From: Novosphingobium fuchskuhlense
GTDB lineage: Bacteria > Pseudomonadota > Alphaproteobacteria > Sphingomonadales > Sphingomonadaceae
Length of the DNA: 64,000 nucleotides
NCBI RefSeq assembly: GCF_001519075.1
Contig: NZ_KQ954246.1
Span: 558,001 to 622,000 of the forward strand
Direction of reading: 5' to 3'
Shown: in pieces, positions 1 through 10,608 of the stretch
Position numbering within the stretch: position 1 is the first letter of the stretch
Layout: each line of letters opens with the position of its first letter
The notes under the pieces: generated by a model
What the model saw: the letters and a program-made list of their open reading frames with translations, nothing else
Database searches by the model: none
What the model was told of the DNA's origin: nothing
Translations under genes and position numbers: made by a program

Positions 1-1352
1 CGGGCCGCCGCCACATAGGGCACCGGCGCAACGACGGCCTTGATCTCGGTCTGCACGTGCGGCTCGACGGTGGGCTTGCTGGTACCGCCATCGGGCTCGC
101 CCCACAGCAGCGTCACTTCGGTGCCCGGCGCAGTGAAGCCCGGCTCCATCATGGCGAGCGTCAGGAACTTGCCCTCGTTCGCGGTGTAGCCGATCCAGGT
201 GGAGAGGCCGACCTGCTTGCCGCCCGAGAGCACCTGATCGAACGGGTGCATCGAGTACACCGAGCTCGGGTATTCCATGAACTTTGCCCGCTCGCCGTTC
301 GACAGCGCGGACGACTGCACGCGCATCACGTCCTCGTTGTCGAGCGCCAGCGTCACCTTGGTGCGGTGGTTGCCCGCCGCCGCCATCTTTTCGAGCGCGG
401 CGCGGCCGATGAACTCGTGGTCGAACTTCACGAACGGGCCGTAACCGAGGTCCCACGGCGTGGTGTAGTAACCCTCGACCGTCTCGGGCACCCAGCTGCC
501 GCCGACCGAGCACTTCGCCTCATAGGAATTGGCCGTCAGCCACGCGCGGTAAGGCGCCAGCGCCTCGCCGGTGTAGATCGCGGGGAAGGGGGAGGGGATC
601 CAGCCCGATTCCAGCGTGTTGGAGGAATAGGCCCGGCCGCCGACGAGCGCCATGCCGAACTCCTTGCCCGCCTCGACCAGCGCGGCATGGACCGCGCCGT
701 AATCTTCCCAGGGGCCGAACAGCTCGAAGCCCGGCTGGCCCGCCATGCCATGGCGCAGCGCGCGCACTTCCTTGCCGCCGATGGTCAGGCGGCACATGTG
801 GAAGAACTTCAATTCGGGCGGGGTCGCCCCGATGGCCTTCTCGATGATCTTCATCGCGTTGGGGCCCTGGACCTGGAAGCGGTACGAATTGCGCTTGCCG
901 TCGCTGCGCATTGCCCAGCGTTCGTCGCGCTCCACCGTCACGTTCCAGTTTCCGGTGGCGGCGTGGTATTCCACCCACTCGATCGTCGGCGCGCGGCCGA
1001 CGAGGTTGAAGTGGTTCTCGTCGAGATAGAACAGAATCACGTCGCCGATCACGTAACCGTCGGGCGTGACGGGCACGAACTGCTTGGCGCGTTCGGGCTG
1101 GAAGTTCTTGAATGAGTTGATGCCGAGGTGCTCGAGCATCGCGAAGGCATCCTGGCCCTTAACCGCCAGATCGACCATGTGGTAGGACTGGTTGTACAGC
1201 ACCGCCGTGTGCCCCCAGGCCCACTGCTCCGCGCGCCAGTTGGAGTATTCGGCCGGCACGCCCGGATAGACATTGGGGCCGACCTGCTGGTTGCGCAGGA
1301 AGTGGACGAGATCGCTTTGGCCAGCGATCACGGATTCAAGGGACTGGGTCAC
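1..1352 (-). CDS. LigM/DesA-like tetrahydrofolate-dependent O-demethylase (aminomethyltransferase fold), 3' part outside window
   Basis: The reading frame starts at a GTG (1352-1350) behind a good GGAGAG ribosome site seven bases upstream and runs off the left edge after 450 codons. The translation has the GcvT-like fold. It closely follows what I remember of LigM, the vanillate/3-O-methylgallate O-demethylase of Sphingobium: an N-terminal YPGVPAEYSNWR block, then EQWAWGHTAVLYNQ, RALRHGMAGQPG and YSSNTLESGWIPSPFPAIYTG-type blocks in the same order. LigM is about 470 residues, so only the last few tens of residues are missing here. Such enzymes move a methyl group from a methoxy-aromatic acid to tetrahydrofolate in the cytoplasm. 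The exact substrate (vanillate, syringate, dimethylsulfoniopropionate or other) cannot be told apart by reading. No one-carbon genes are visible beside it. Confidence 0.85.
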   Translation of the reverse strand, partial: MTQSLESVIAGQSDLVHFLRNQQVGPNVYPGVPAEYSNWRAEQWAWGHTAVLYNQSYHMVDLAVKGQDAFAMLEHLGINSFKNFQPERAKQFVPVTPDGYVIGDVILFYLDENHFNLVGRAPTIEWVEYHAATGNWNVTVERDERWAMRSDGKRNSYRFQVQGPNAMKIIEKAIGATPPELKFFHMCRLTIGGKEVRALRHGMAGQPGFELFGPWEDYGAVHAALVEAGKEFGMALVGGRAYSSNTLESGWIPSPFPAIYTGEALAPYRAWLTANSYEAKCSVGGSWVPETVEGYYTTPWDLGYGPFVKFDHEFIGRAALEKMAAAGNHRTKVTLALDNEDVMRVQSSALSNGERAKFMEYPSSVYSMHPFDQVLSGGKQVGLSTWIGYTANEGKFLTLAMMEPGFTAPGTEVTLLWGEPDGGTSKPTVEPHVQTEIKAVVAPVPYVAAA

Positions 1353-1497
1353 GACAGGGCTCTCCCGAAATGCGGTTACCCGTCTGCCATGCCTCAATTT
1401 CATCCGGCTGAAAAGTTCAGTTATGTGAAATGGCGAAAAAAGTTGGTACCTGTTTGCAGGAGCCGGGCCAGGTACAAACTGTCGTGGTGCCTGAAAT

Positions 1498-1827
1498 CTA
1501 TTGGCCCCAGCTGCGCCACAGGGCGGAATCAATGAGGACTGCCAACAAGACACTGATGGCAGACCCGAGACCGACAACACTCATCGTGTACCAATACGAA
1601 AGAGGGTTAGCTGAACGCGTGTAGCGATGATATCTATCTGATATTGCGCCGGTCTTTAGCCCCGTCCAGGTCAGCCGGATAAAGAAGGCGCAAGCGCCAT
1701 TTGGCAAGACGAGCATCGCGATCGTTCGGGGTAGGGCATAAACGGCTGCGAGGACGGCCCATATGACAATGACCAGCGGAACGATGAGGAAGGTGATCAC
1801 CCCGTTCGCGGGCCCGAACTTGCTCAT
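1498..1827 (-). CDS. Small two-helix membrane protein, unknown function
   Basis: A 109-residue frame starting at an ATG (MSKFGPANGV) with GGGAG about 12 bases upstream. An upstream in-frame ATG at 1908 would add 27 non-hydrophobic residues overlapping the atp terminator, so the shorter start is preferred. Residues 11-31 and 82-101 are hydrophobic enough to span a membrane. The loop between them is basic (SDRYHRYTRS), and the protein ends in a Trp-rich tail (LWRSWGQ). I do not recognise a named family. It sits between the LigM-like gene and the ATP synthase operon on the same strand, but the atp terminator lies just upstream, so it should have its own promoter. Confidence 0.6.
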   Translation of the reverse strand: MSKFGPANGVITFLIVPLVIVIWAVLAAVYALPRTIAMLVLPNGACAFFIRLTWTGLKTGAISDRYHRYTRSANPLSYWYTMSVVGLGSAISVLLAVLIDSALWRSWGQ

Positions 1828-1906
1828 TGATGCGGGTACTCCCTGCCGACCTTGACGGGATATCAACGGGGGCGATCGCAAACAACATTTCAGATCGCCC
1901 AAACGC

Positions 1907-1932
1907 AAAAGGCCGGCCCAAACGGACCGGCC
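1907..1932 (-). terminator. Rho-independent terminator of the atp operon
   Basis: On the minus strand a nine-base stem (GGCCGGTCC with GGGCCGGCC, one G-T pair) closes a four-base GTTT loop and is followed by TTTT. It lies 25 bases after the atpC stop codon, where the operon should end. Confidence 0.8.
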
Positions 1933-1956
1933 CCTTGGCTGAACATGGAGCTGGAA

Positions 1957-2214
1957 TCAGCCCTCGACGTGCTCGGCGAGGACCGTCAGGCCCTTTTCGC
2001 TCACTTCGGCAAAGCCGCCCGTGATGCGGATGTCCTCAGGCGCCGCGCCATTGGTGCGGTACACCCGAAGCGCACCGTCCTGGATCGTCGACATGAACGG
2101 CGCGTGGCCTTCCAGCACGCCGAAGTTGCCTTCGGAGCCGGGGACTTCGACCATGAAAACCTCTTCCGAACGGACGAGGCGGGCCGGGGTGACGAGTTCG
2201 AAGTGCAGGGACAT
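1957..2214 (-). CDS. atpC: ATP synthase F1 epsilon subunit, short form
   Basis: The protein has 85 residues and begins [14 protein letters not shown]. It contains the beta-sandwich landmarks of epsilon ([18 protein letters not shown] and ITGGFAEV). It is part of the central stalk of F1, contacting gamma and the c-ring. Epsilon in Escherichia coli is about 139 residues; here the whole C-terminal helical hairpin is absent and the frame ends right after the beta domain. This short form is common in sphingomonads, and in alphaproteobacteria inhibition of ATP hydrolysis is known to be done by the separate zeta protein. It is the last gene of the atpHAGDC operon, 50 bases after atpD, and a terminator follows. 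Confidence 0.95.
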   Translation of the reverse strand: MSLHFELVTPARLVRSEEVFMVEVPGSEGNFGVLEGHAPFMSTIQDGALRVYRTNGAAPEDIRITGGFAEVSEKGLTVLAEHVEG

Positions 2215-2233
2215 GTCGGGTTCCTAAGGCCCC

Positions 2234-2250
2234 CTCCCGCCGGGCGGGAG
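2234..2250. repeat. Intercistronic C-rich/G-rich hairpin between atpD and atpC
   Basis: CTCCCG and CGGGAG flank a five-base loop in the 50-base gap between atpD and atpC, inside a wider CCCCCTCCC...GGGAGAGGG context. It resembles the dispersed palindromic element found at 11480, 24790 and 47974. In the operon transcript it could tune the stability or translation of atpC. Confidence 0.5.
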
Positions 2251-2264
2251 AGGGCAAAGCAAAA

Positions 2265-3746
<1,482 letters not shown>

Positions 3747-4619
3747 TTAGAGCGCTTCGGCGCCCGCGATAATTTCGATGAGTTCGGTCGTGATCGCGGC
3801 CTGACGGCTGCGGTTGTACTGGATCGTCAGCTTGCTGATCAGCTCGCCCGCGTTGCGCGTGGCGTTGTCCATTGCGGTCATCGAAGCGCCCTGTTCGGAT
3901 GCTTCGCGCTCGAGCAGCGCACCGAAGACCTGCGTGGTGACATAGCGCGGCAGCAGCGCCTCGAGGATTTCCTCCTCGCCGGGCTCGTATTCCACAACAG
4001 CGTCTCCGCCAGCAGCCACGGCGGGCGCGGGTACGGGGATCAGTTGCTGCGTCACGGGTTCCTGCGTCAGCGCGTTCTTGAACACGGGCGAGACCAGATG
4101 CGCGACATCGAACTTGCCGGCCTCGAACATGGCGATCAATTCGTGCGCGATGGCGCTCGCCTCGTCGAAACCGGGCGTGCGCACCAGGCTGGTGTCATAT
4201 CCGGCGGCAGCGGCAGCCGGAAAGTCACGCCGGATCGGGGCGCGGCCCTTCTTGCCGACGAGGTAGAAGCTGACCTGCTTGCCGGCGGCTTCGAGCGCGC
4301 GGGCCTGCAGCTTCGCTTCCTTGACGATGTTCGAATTGAGACCGCCGCACAGGCCCTTGTCGGTGTTGACAACAACGAGGAGGTGGCGCTGGTCAGAGCC
4401 CGTCCCGCGCATCAGCAGCGGCGCGCTGTCCTGACCGGCGACCTTGCCGGCAAGGCTGCCCATCACCGCGGCGAGGCGGCTGGCATAGGGGCGCGCGGCT
4501 TCAGCGGCACTCTGCGCCTTGCGCAGCTTTGCCGCCGCGACCATCTGCTTGGCCTTGGTGATCTTCTGGGTCGACTTGACCGAGTTGATCCGGCCCTTGA
4601 GTTCCTTCAGCGAAGCCAC
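3747..4619 (-). CDS. atpG: ATP synthase F1 gamma subunit
   Basis: The 290-residue protein forms the rotating central shaft of F1. The N-terminal helix motif [20 protein letters not shown] and the C-terminal block [13 protein letters not shown]...[16 protein letters not shown] are the two conserved ends that pair as the coiled coil inside alpha3-beta3. The middle Rossmann-like domain contains the DKGLCGGLN signature. Length is normal. It follows atpA after a 66-base gap that holds a strong hairpin (4643-4674) and precedes atpD. Confidence 0.98.
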   Translation of the reverse strand: MASLKELKGRINSVKSTQKITKAKQMVAAAKLRKAQSAAEAARPYASRLAAVMGSLAGKVAGQDSAPLLMRGTGSDQRHLLVVVNTDKGLCGGLNSNIVKEAKLQARALEAAGKQVSFYLVGKKGRAPIRRDFPAAAAAGYDTSLVRTPGFDEASAIAHELIAMFEAGKFDVAHLVSPVFKNALTQEPVTQQLIPVPAPAVAAGGDAVVEYEPGEEEILEALLPRYVTTQVFGALLEREASEQGASMTAMDNATRNAGELISKLTIQYNRSRQAAITTELIEIIAGAEAL

Positions 4620-4642
4620 TCTTGTTTCCTCTTAATCGTCAT

Positions 4643-4674
4643 CTCCGCTCCCGGCACGATGTCCGGGAGCGGAG
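4643..4674. promoter_or_regulatory. Perfect 12-bp stem-loop between atpA and atpG
   Basis: CTCCGCTCCCGG and CCGGGAGCGGAG are exact reverse complements separated by an eight-base loop. No T run follows on the minus strand, so it is unlikely to terminate. It sits in the longest gap inside the operon and may protect or punctuate the mRNA. Confidence 0.6.
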
Positions 4675-4685
4675 AGGAAGGCGCC

Positions 4686-6257
<1,572 letters not shown>

Positions 6258-6812
6258 TTAGCCCTTCATGGCCTGGGCGAGCGAATTGAGACGGGTACGG
6301 ATCGAGCTGTCGATCATGCGGCTGCCGATCTGGACGACAAGGCCGCCCAGGATAGCCGGATCGACATGTGCCTTCACCGTGACGGAACGGCCCTCGCGGG
6401 CCTTGAGCTTGTCGGCAAGCAGCGCGATCTGCGCTTCGTCGAGCGGGTGCGCGGTGGTCACCTCGGCGGTCACCTCTCCGCGCGCGGCGGCGGCGATCGC
6501 GGTGAAGGCGCGCACCACGTCGGGCAGCGAGGCGAGGCGGCGGTTCGCCGCCAGTACGCCGAGGAACTTGCGGGTGAGGTCGCCGACCTTCAGATAGTCG
6601 GCCACAGCGTCGACCGTCTTGGCGGCGACATCGCGGGAGACTTCGGGGTTTTTGAGCAGCGCCGCAAGATCAGCCGATTCGCGCACAGCAGCCGCAAGGG
6701 TGTCGAGGTCGGTTTCGACCGCCGTCACAACCCCCTGTTCGCCCGCCAGGTCATAGAGCGCGGCCGCATAACGTCCCGCCAAGCTGGCCGTAATCCCGCC
6801 GGAAATCTCCAC
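6258..6812 (-). CDS. atpH: ATP synthase F1 delta subunit
   Basis: The 184-residue delta subunit joins the F1 head to the peripheral stalk. I chose the GTG at 6812 because the conserved start of sphingomonad delta subunits ([23 protein letters not shown]) begins there. The open frame continues 22 codons upstream to an ATG at 6878, but those residues do not resemble delta. The helical N-terminal domain and the C-terminal [26 protein letters not shown] block are complete. It is the first gene of the operon. The Fo genes (a, b, c) are not in the window, which matches the split F1/Fo arrangement of alphaproteobacteria. Confidence 0.94.
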   Translation of the reverse strand: MEISGGITASLAGRYAAALYDLAGEQGVVTAVETDLDTLAAAVRESADLAALLKNPEVSRDVAAKTVDAVADYLKVGDLTRKFLGVLAANRRLASLPDVVRAFTAIAAAARGEVTAEVTTAHPLDEAQIALLADKLKAREGRSVTVKAHVDPAILGGLVVQIGSRMIDSSIRTRLNSLAQAMKG

Positions 6813-6905
6813 GCGCCTTGGTTCCCTTCGTCCAGGATGGATCGCAATTTTCATTGCATCGGGCGATATGCCGCACATGCAGCACGGCCGCCCGCAATGG
6901 GGGCG

Positions 6906-6934
6906 CGCCTAGCAACCAAGTACCGGCCTGACAA
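6906..6934 (-). promoter_or_regulatory. Candidate promoter of the atpHAGDC operon
   Basis: On the minus strand TTGTCA (-35) is followed after 17 bases by TAGGCG (-10), about 95 bases upstream of the atpH start. The -35 is good and the -10 is weak. Confidence 0.3.
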
Positions 6935-6973
6935 GATACCACATGCCGATTCAAAAGGGCATTCAATGCGCCA

Positions 6974-6988
6974 GGGGGAATTACCCCC
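6974..6988. repeat. G5/C5 hairpin upstream of the atp operon
   Basis: GGGGG and CCCCC flank a five-base AATTA loop in the 224-base gap between atpH and the serine protease gene. Both of these genes point left, so the hairpin lies after the protease stop. It may act as a weak terminator for that gene, though no T run is seen. Confidence 0.35.
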
Positions 6989-7001
6989 CGCTGCGGTGTC
7001 C

Positions 7002-7043
7002 GATCAGGGCCCGGTCAGGGCTGGATCAGGGCGCGATCAGGGC
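7002..7043. repeat. Four tandem 11-bp repeats (GATCAGGGC core)
   Basis: GATCAGGGC or GGTCAGGGC starts at 7002, 7013, 7024 and 7035, an exact 11-base period. The last copy covers the stop codon of the serine protease gene; the other three are non-coding. The period is close to one helical turn. Confidence 0.7.
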
Positions 7044-8614
7044 GCAGGGTGGCAGGTGTAGCGCAGCCGTTCGTTGGGTTCGGCGGGCAGCAACGCGCGG
7101 ATCGCCCCCTGCGCTTCGCCCAGAGCCCGCGCCGCCGCATCGCCCGCCCCGCAGGCCGGCGGAGTCAGTCTGGTCCGCGCCGCCCGCGCGGCGGTCATCG
7201 CGTCGAGCCCCATCAGGAACCGCTCCACGGTGTACTCGCGCTTGTCGGGATCGAACTTCGTGACCGAGATCGTCGCTTCGCCCTGCGGCACCAGCACGCG
7301 GCTCCAGCCATCGCCGGCAAGGCCGTACTGCGTGCGCCCGTTGACGCAGCCACCCGGCGCCCAGGTCAGCGGCACGTCGGTCACGTCGGAAACGGTCACC
7401 CGGCTGCGCGCCGTATCGAGCACGCAGACCAGCTTCTGCGGCGCATCGGCGGGCGCGGCGCTGGCATCTGCCGCCGGGGCGGCTTCGGTTCTGGCCTCGG
7501 CCTTCGCCTTGCCTTCGGCGACGATGTCCTTGGCCCTTTCGTCGATCAGGCTCAGCGGCGGGCGCAGCAGCCAGGTGCCCACCGCCGCCAGCACCAGCAG
7601 GCCGGCCGCGCCCCCCGCGATCCGCAGTTCGCGCTGCTTGCCACGCTGCAGGAACGCATAGGCCGCCGCGCCGGCCGCCACCGCCGCCACCAGCAGCACG
7701 GCCGCCAGCGCAAGCGCGTTGTCGCGCTCGCCCAGAATCTCGAGTTCGGCATCGTGCTGCGCCTTGGCGGCAAACGCGCTTTGCGCCGCCTTGCGCGCTT
7801 CGGCCTCGGCGGCGAGCCGCGCCTGATCCTCGGCGCTGCGGGCGGCATCGGCCTTGTCGAGATCGGCGAGCGAGGTGCACGGCAGGCCGCTGGCATGCGC
7901 GCTCACCCCCGCCTCCTGCAGGAACGCCGCCAACTCGCGCATCGAGATCGCGAAGTAGAACGCCGAATCGGTCGTGTTCTGGCTGACCGTGCCGAAGCTG
8001 TTCACCCCCAGCACCCGCCCGCAGGCATCGAGCAGCGGCCCGCCCGAATTGCCCGCTCCGATCGGCGCGGTGTGCAGGATCGTGTCGAATTCCTTCGAGG
8101 AGCGCCCGGCCGAGACATAGCCGCGCGTCTTCACCGCCGCCTGCGGGCTGACGAGGTCGCTCATCGAAAGCCCCTCGGCCATATCGACATTGCCGGGATA
8201 ACCCACGGCATAGACTTCCTCGCTGTCGGTCGCCGCGCCGCTGAACAGCGTCAGCGCGCTGATCGTCGCGCCCGGCCGCAGCTTCAGCAGGGCAAGATCG
8301 CGCCCCGGCGAATAGGCCGCGATCGTGGCCGCAAAGGCGCCGCGCCCTTCGGAGGGGACAACCCCCGCCACGATCCCGTCGCCCGTGCGCAGGTCCTCCA
8401 CCACATGGGCATTGGTCACCACGAGGTCGGGCGCGATGGCAAAGCCGGTTCCGTGGCTGACGAGCCGCGCGGTGCCCCCGTCGTACTGGATCAGCACTAC
8501 CCTGACGACGCCGCGGCTGGCGGCGGCGATATCGGCGGGATCGGCGCAGGCGGGGCCGGCGACCAGCAGAAGCAGCGCGCTGGCGAGGCGGGCGATTCGG
8601 CGCAGCAGGTCCAT
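7037..8614 (-). CDS. Exported trypsin-like serine protease with two C-terminal membrane helices
   Basis: The 525-residue protein begins with a signal peptide (residues 1-24, ending PACA). A chymotrypsin/DegP-type protease domain follows. The catalytic triad can be read as His70 in VVTNAHVV, Asp106 in SPGRDLALL and Ser190 in GAGNSGGPLL. There is no PDZ domain. Instead an Ala/Glu-rich coiled-coil stretch (about 256-295) leads to two hydrophobic helices (about 300-322 and 332-350) and then a C-terminal domain of about 170 residues. The start is the ATG with AAGGAA upstream; the open frame extends far beyond it without similarity to anything. The start lies 84 bases from the divergent secreted protein at 8699. 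The substrate is unknown. Confidence 0.85.
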   Translation of the reverse strand: MDLLRRIARLASALLLLVAGPACADPADIAAASRGVVRVVLIQYDGGTARLVSHGTGFAIAPDLVVTNAHVVEDLRTGDGIVAGVVPSEGRGAFAATIAAYSPGRDLALLKLRPGATISALTLFSGAATDSEEVYAVGYPGNVDMAEGLSMSDLVSPQAAVKTRGYVSAGRSSKEFDTILHTAPIGAGNSGGPLLDACGRVLGVNSFGTVSQNTTDSAFYFAISMRELAAFLQEAGVSAHASGLPCTSLADLDKADAARSAEDQARLAAEAEARKAAQSAFAAKAQHDAELEILGERDNALALAAVLLVAAVAAGAAAYAFLQRGKQRELRIAGGAAGLLVLAAVGTWLLRPPLSLIDERAKDIVAEGKAKAEARTEAAPAADASAAPADAPQKLVCVLDTARSRVTVSDVTDVPLTWAPGGCVNGRTQYGLAGDGWSRVLVPQGEATISVTKFDPDKREYTVERFLMGLDAMTAARAARTRLTPPACGAGDAAARALGEAQGAIRALLPAEPNERLRYTCHPAP

Positions 8615-8698
8615 TCCGGCAAGATTCCTTTGACGACCGGGATTGCGATGGCCGGGTTTCGCATTAGACCTTGTGGTGTGCAAGGCAGGGGAGAGGCA

Positions 8699-9385
8699 AT
8701 GAACAAGCGCGCGATCACGTCCGGGGCGGCCTTTGCCGCGCTTCTTCTTGCCGCGCCGTTTGCCGCACGCGCGGCCGACCAGCCGGTCGAGGTACCCTTC
8801 CGCGTCGGCGAAGCCGCGATGGCGATGCCCGTTCCGGCCGGGCTTTGCGTCCCGACCGGGCAGACGGCGGCCCTCTCGCAGATGACCAGCGCCGCCGATA
8901 CCCGCAACGTCACCGTCACCGATTTCTGGACGTGCGGTGCGCCCGAGAAGGCTGCCGAACGCTACCTTATCATCAAGGTCCCGACCCAGGCGCTGCTGGT
9001 GCGCATCGAGAAGGCCTCTGCGCTCGACATGTTCGAGAAAATGCTGTCCGGCCCGGATTCGCCCAGGTATTTCGGGGCCGGCATCGACAGCCAGGTCAAG
9101 GAAGGTATCGACAAGGTCATCGGCGGCCAGTCCACGGTGAAGAGCGACTTCGGCTACATCCGGCGCGATGCTGATTGCGTCTACATGGGCGGCAAAGTGT
9201 CCATCGGGCTCAATACCGACAAGCAGCCGGCTGCGGGCATGGTCGCCCTGTGCATGACGGTGGTCGGCCAGAAGCTGGTCAATGTGAACCTCTACGATTC
9301 CCGCCCCGGCGCGGATATCACCGCCATGCTGGCCGATGCCCGTGCCGTTGCCCAGTCCATCCACCGCACCGATCCGGTAAATTGA
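8699..9385 (+). CDS. Secreted protein of unknown function
   Basis: This 228-residue protein starts at an ATG just after GAGAGG. It has a typical signal peptide (MNKRAITSGAAFAALLLAAPFAARA, residues 1-25), then a soluble domain with four cysteines but no motif I can name. The mature start VEVPFRVGEAAMAMPVPAGLC suggests a compact beta-rich domain. It is divergent from the serine protease at 7037-8614, and the two share an 84-base promoter region, so they may be co-regulated. Confidence 0.75.
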   Translation: MNKRAITSGAAFAALLLAAPFAARAADQPVEVPFRVGEAAMAMPVPAGLCVPTGQTAALSQMTSAADTRNVTVTDFWTCGAPEKAAERYLIIKVPTQALLVRIEKASALDMFEKMLSGPDSPRYFGAGIDSQVKEGIDKVIGGQSTVKSDFGYIRRDADCVYMGGKVSIGLNTDKQPAAGMVALCMTVVGQKLVNVNLYDSRPGADITAMLADARAVAQSIHRTDPVN

Positions 9386-9459
9386 CCGCAAGCGGCGGGA
9401 AGCCTGCTGCCAGCAAGGGCGCTAGGCAGCCGGCACACCCCCGCTGCAGGAGCATTGCC

Positions 9460-10011
9460 ATGAGCCCGTCCCACGCCGCCCCTTCTGCCTGGACCGATGG
9501 TGGCCGCGGCGCGCTGATCCGCTGGGATGTCGCGCCCACCTCGCTCGGCCCCATGCTCGTCGCCGCCAGCGAGAAGGGCGTCGTGCGCCTCTCGTTCGGC
9601 GAGGATCCCGCCGTCCTCGCCCGGCGCTTCCCGCAGGCCGAACGGGCGCAGGGCGGCGGCGCATTCCCCGCGGTGCTCGCCGACATCGTCAGGGCCGCCG
9701 AAGCCCCCGGCGAGGTGGACTTCACGCAGATCCCCGTCGACGTCGCGGGCACGCCCTTTCAGGAAGCCGTCTGGCAGGCGCTGCGCCGCATCCCCAAGGG
9801 CGAGACGCGCACCTATGCCCAGCTCGCCGCCGAAGTCGGCCGGCCCGGCGCGGTGCGCGCGGCGGGCTCGGCCAACGGGGCCAATCATGTCTCGCTGCTG
9901 ATCCCCTGCCACCGCGTGATCCGCACCGACGGCAGCCTCGGCGGCTATGCCTGGGGGCTGGAGATCAAGGCGAAGCTGCTCCAGCGCGAAGGCGCGCTCC
10001 TGCTGATTTAG
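9460..10011 (+). CDS. ogt: Methylated-DNA--protein-cysteine S-methyltransferase
   Basis: This suicide DNA repair protein accepts the methyl group from O6-methylguanine or O4-methylthymine onto its own cysteine. The active-site motif PCHR is at residues 149-152, with Cys150 as acceptor. The helix-turn-helix segment GTPFQEAVWQALRRIPKGET and the RAAGSANGANHVSLLIP block around it are standard. The protein has 183 residues. The ATG follows CAGGAG at good spacing; the open frame upstream overlaps the previous gene and is not used. No Ada regulatory domain is fused, so it should be the constitutive Ogt type. Confidence 0.93.
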   Translation: MSPSHAAPSAWTDGGRGALIRWDVAPTSLGPMLVAASEKGVVRLSFGEDPAVLARRFPQAERAQGGGAFPAVLADIVRAAEAPGEVDFTQIPVDVAGTPFQEAVWQALRRIPKGETRTYAQLAAEVGRPGAVRAAGSANGANHVSLLIPCHRVIRTDGSLGGYAWGLEIKAKLLQREGALLLI

Positions 10012-10092
10012 CCGCGCGATTAAATTGCCTTCCCATCGTTGGCGAGCGTGATGTACCCTCGCGCGGAATCAGACCATCAAGGGAGACCTCAC

Positions 10093-10608
10093 ATGCCCAC
10101 CGTCACGCTCGAGCCGGGAATGCCGCAGACCATCGGCGAGGCCTTCGCCCACATCGGCACGGTCACCGCGCCCACGGTCATGGACATCAAGGTCATGTGC
10201 CTCATCGAAGCGGCGAGCAAGGAACTCTACCGCGCCACTGCCGCGAATGCCGAGAACCCCGCCGTCGCCGATTTGCTGCGCACCAATGGCGATGAGGAAT
10301 TTCTCCACGCCCGCCGCGCGGCTGCCGTGCTCAAGGTGCTGACGGGCGAAGACTTCACGCCCCCCGAAGCGGACGAGAACCCCTATCTCGCCAGCGGGAT
10401 TTTCCCCATCGGCGAATTGACCCCGCCCGCCCTGCGCAAGCTCGCCCAGACCGAGTTCGACGGCGAGACGCTGTATGAAGGCTGGGCGCTGAGCATCGGC
10501 AACGCAGAAGCCGCCGCGCTGCTGCGCGCCAACGGCAAGGAGGAAACCGACCACGGCAACCGACTGCTGCAGGCCGCCGCCCTGCTCGAATCCGCGCTGG
10601 AGGGGTGA
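10093..10608 (+). CDS. Ferritin-like (rubrerythrin-type) diiron protein
   Basis: This 171-residue helical protein starts at the ATG after GGGAGACC. Two ExxH motifs, Glu69-His72 (EFLH) and Glu151-His154 (ETDH), and Glu39 and Glu121/125 in matching helices form the pattern of a four-helix-bundle diiron centre. There is no rubredoxin domain. A role in peroxide or iron handling is inferred from the fold only. Its TGA overlaps the GTG start of the next gene by four bases, so the two are probably translated together. Confidence 0.7.
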   Translation: MPTVTLEPGMPQTIGEAFAHIGTVTAPTVMDIKVMCLIEAASKELYRATAANAENPAVADLLRTNGDEEFLHARRAAAVLKVLTGEDFTPPEADENPYLASGIFPIGELTPPALRKLAQTEFDGETLYEGWALSIGNAEAAALLRANGKEETDHGNRLLQAAALLESALEG

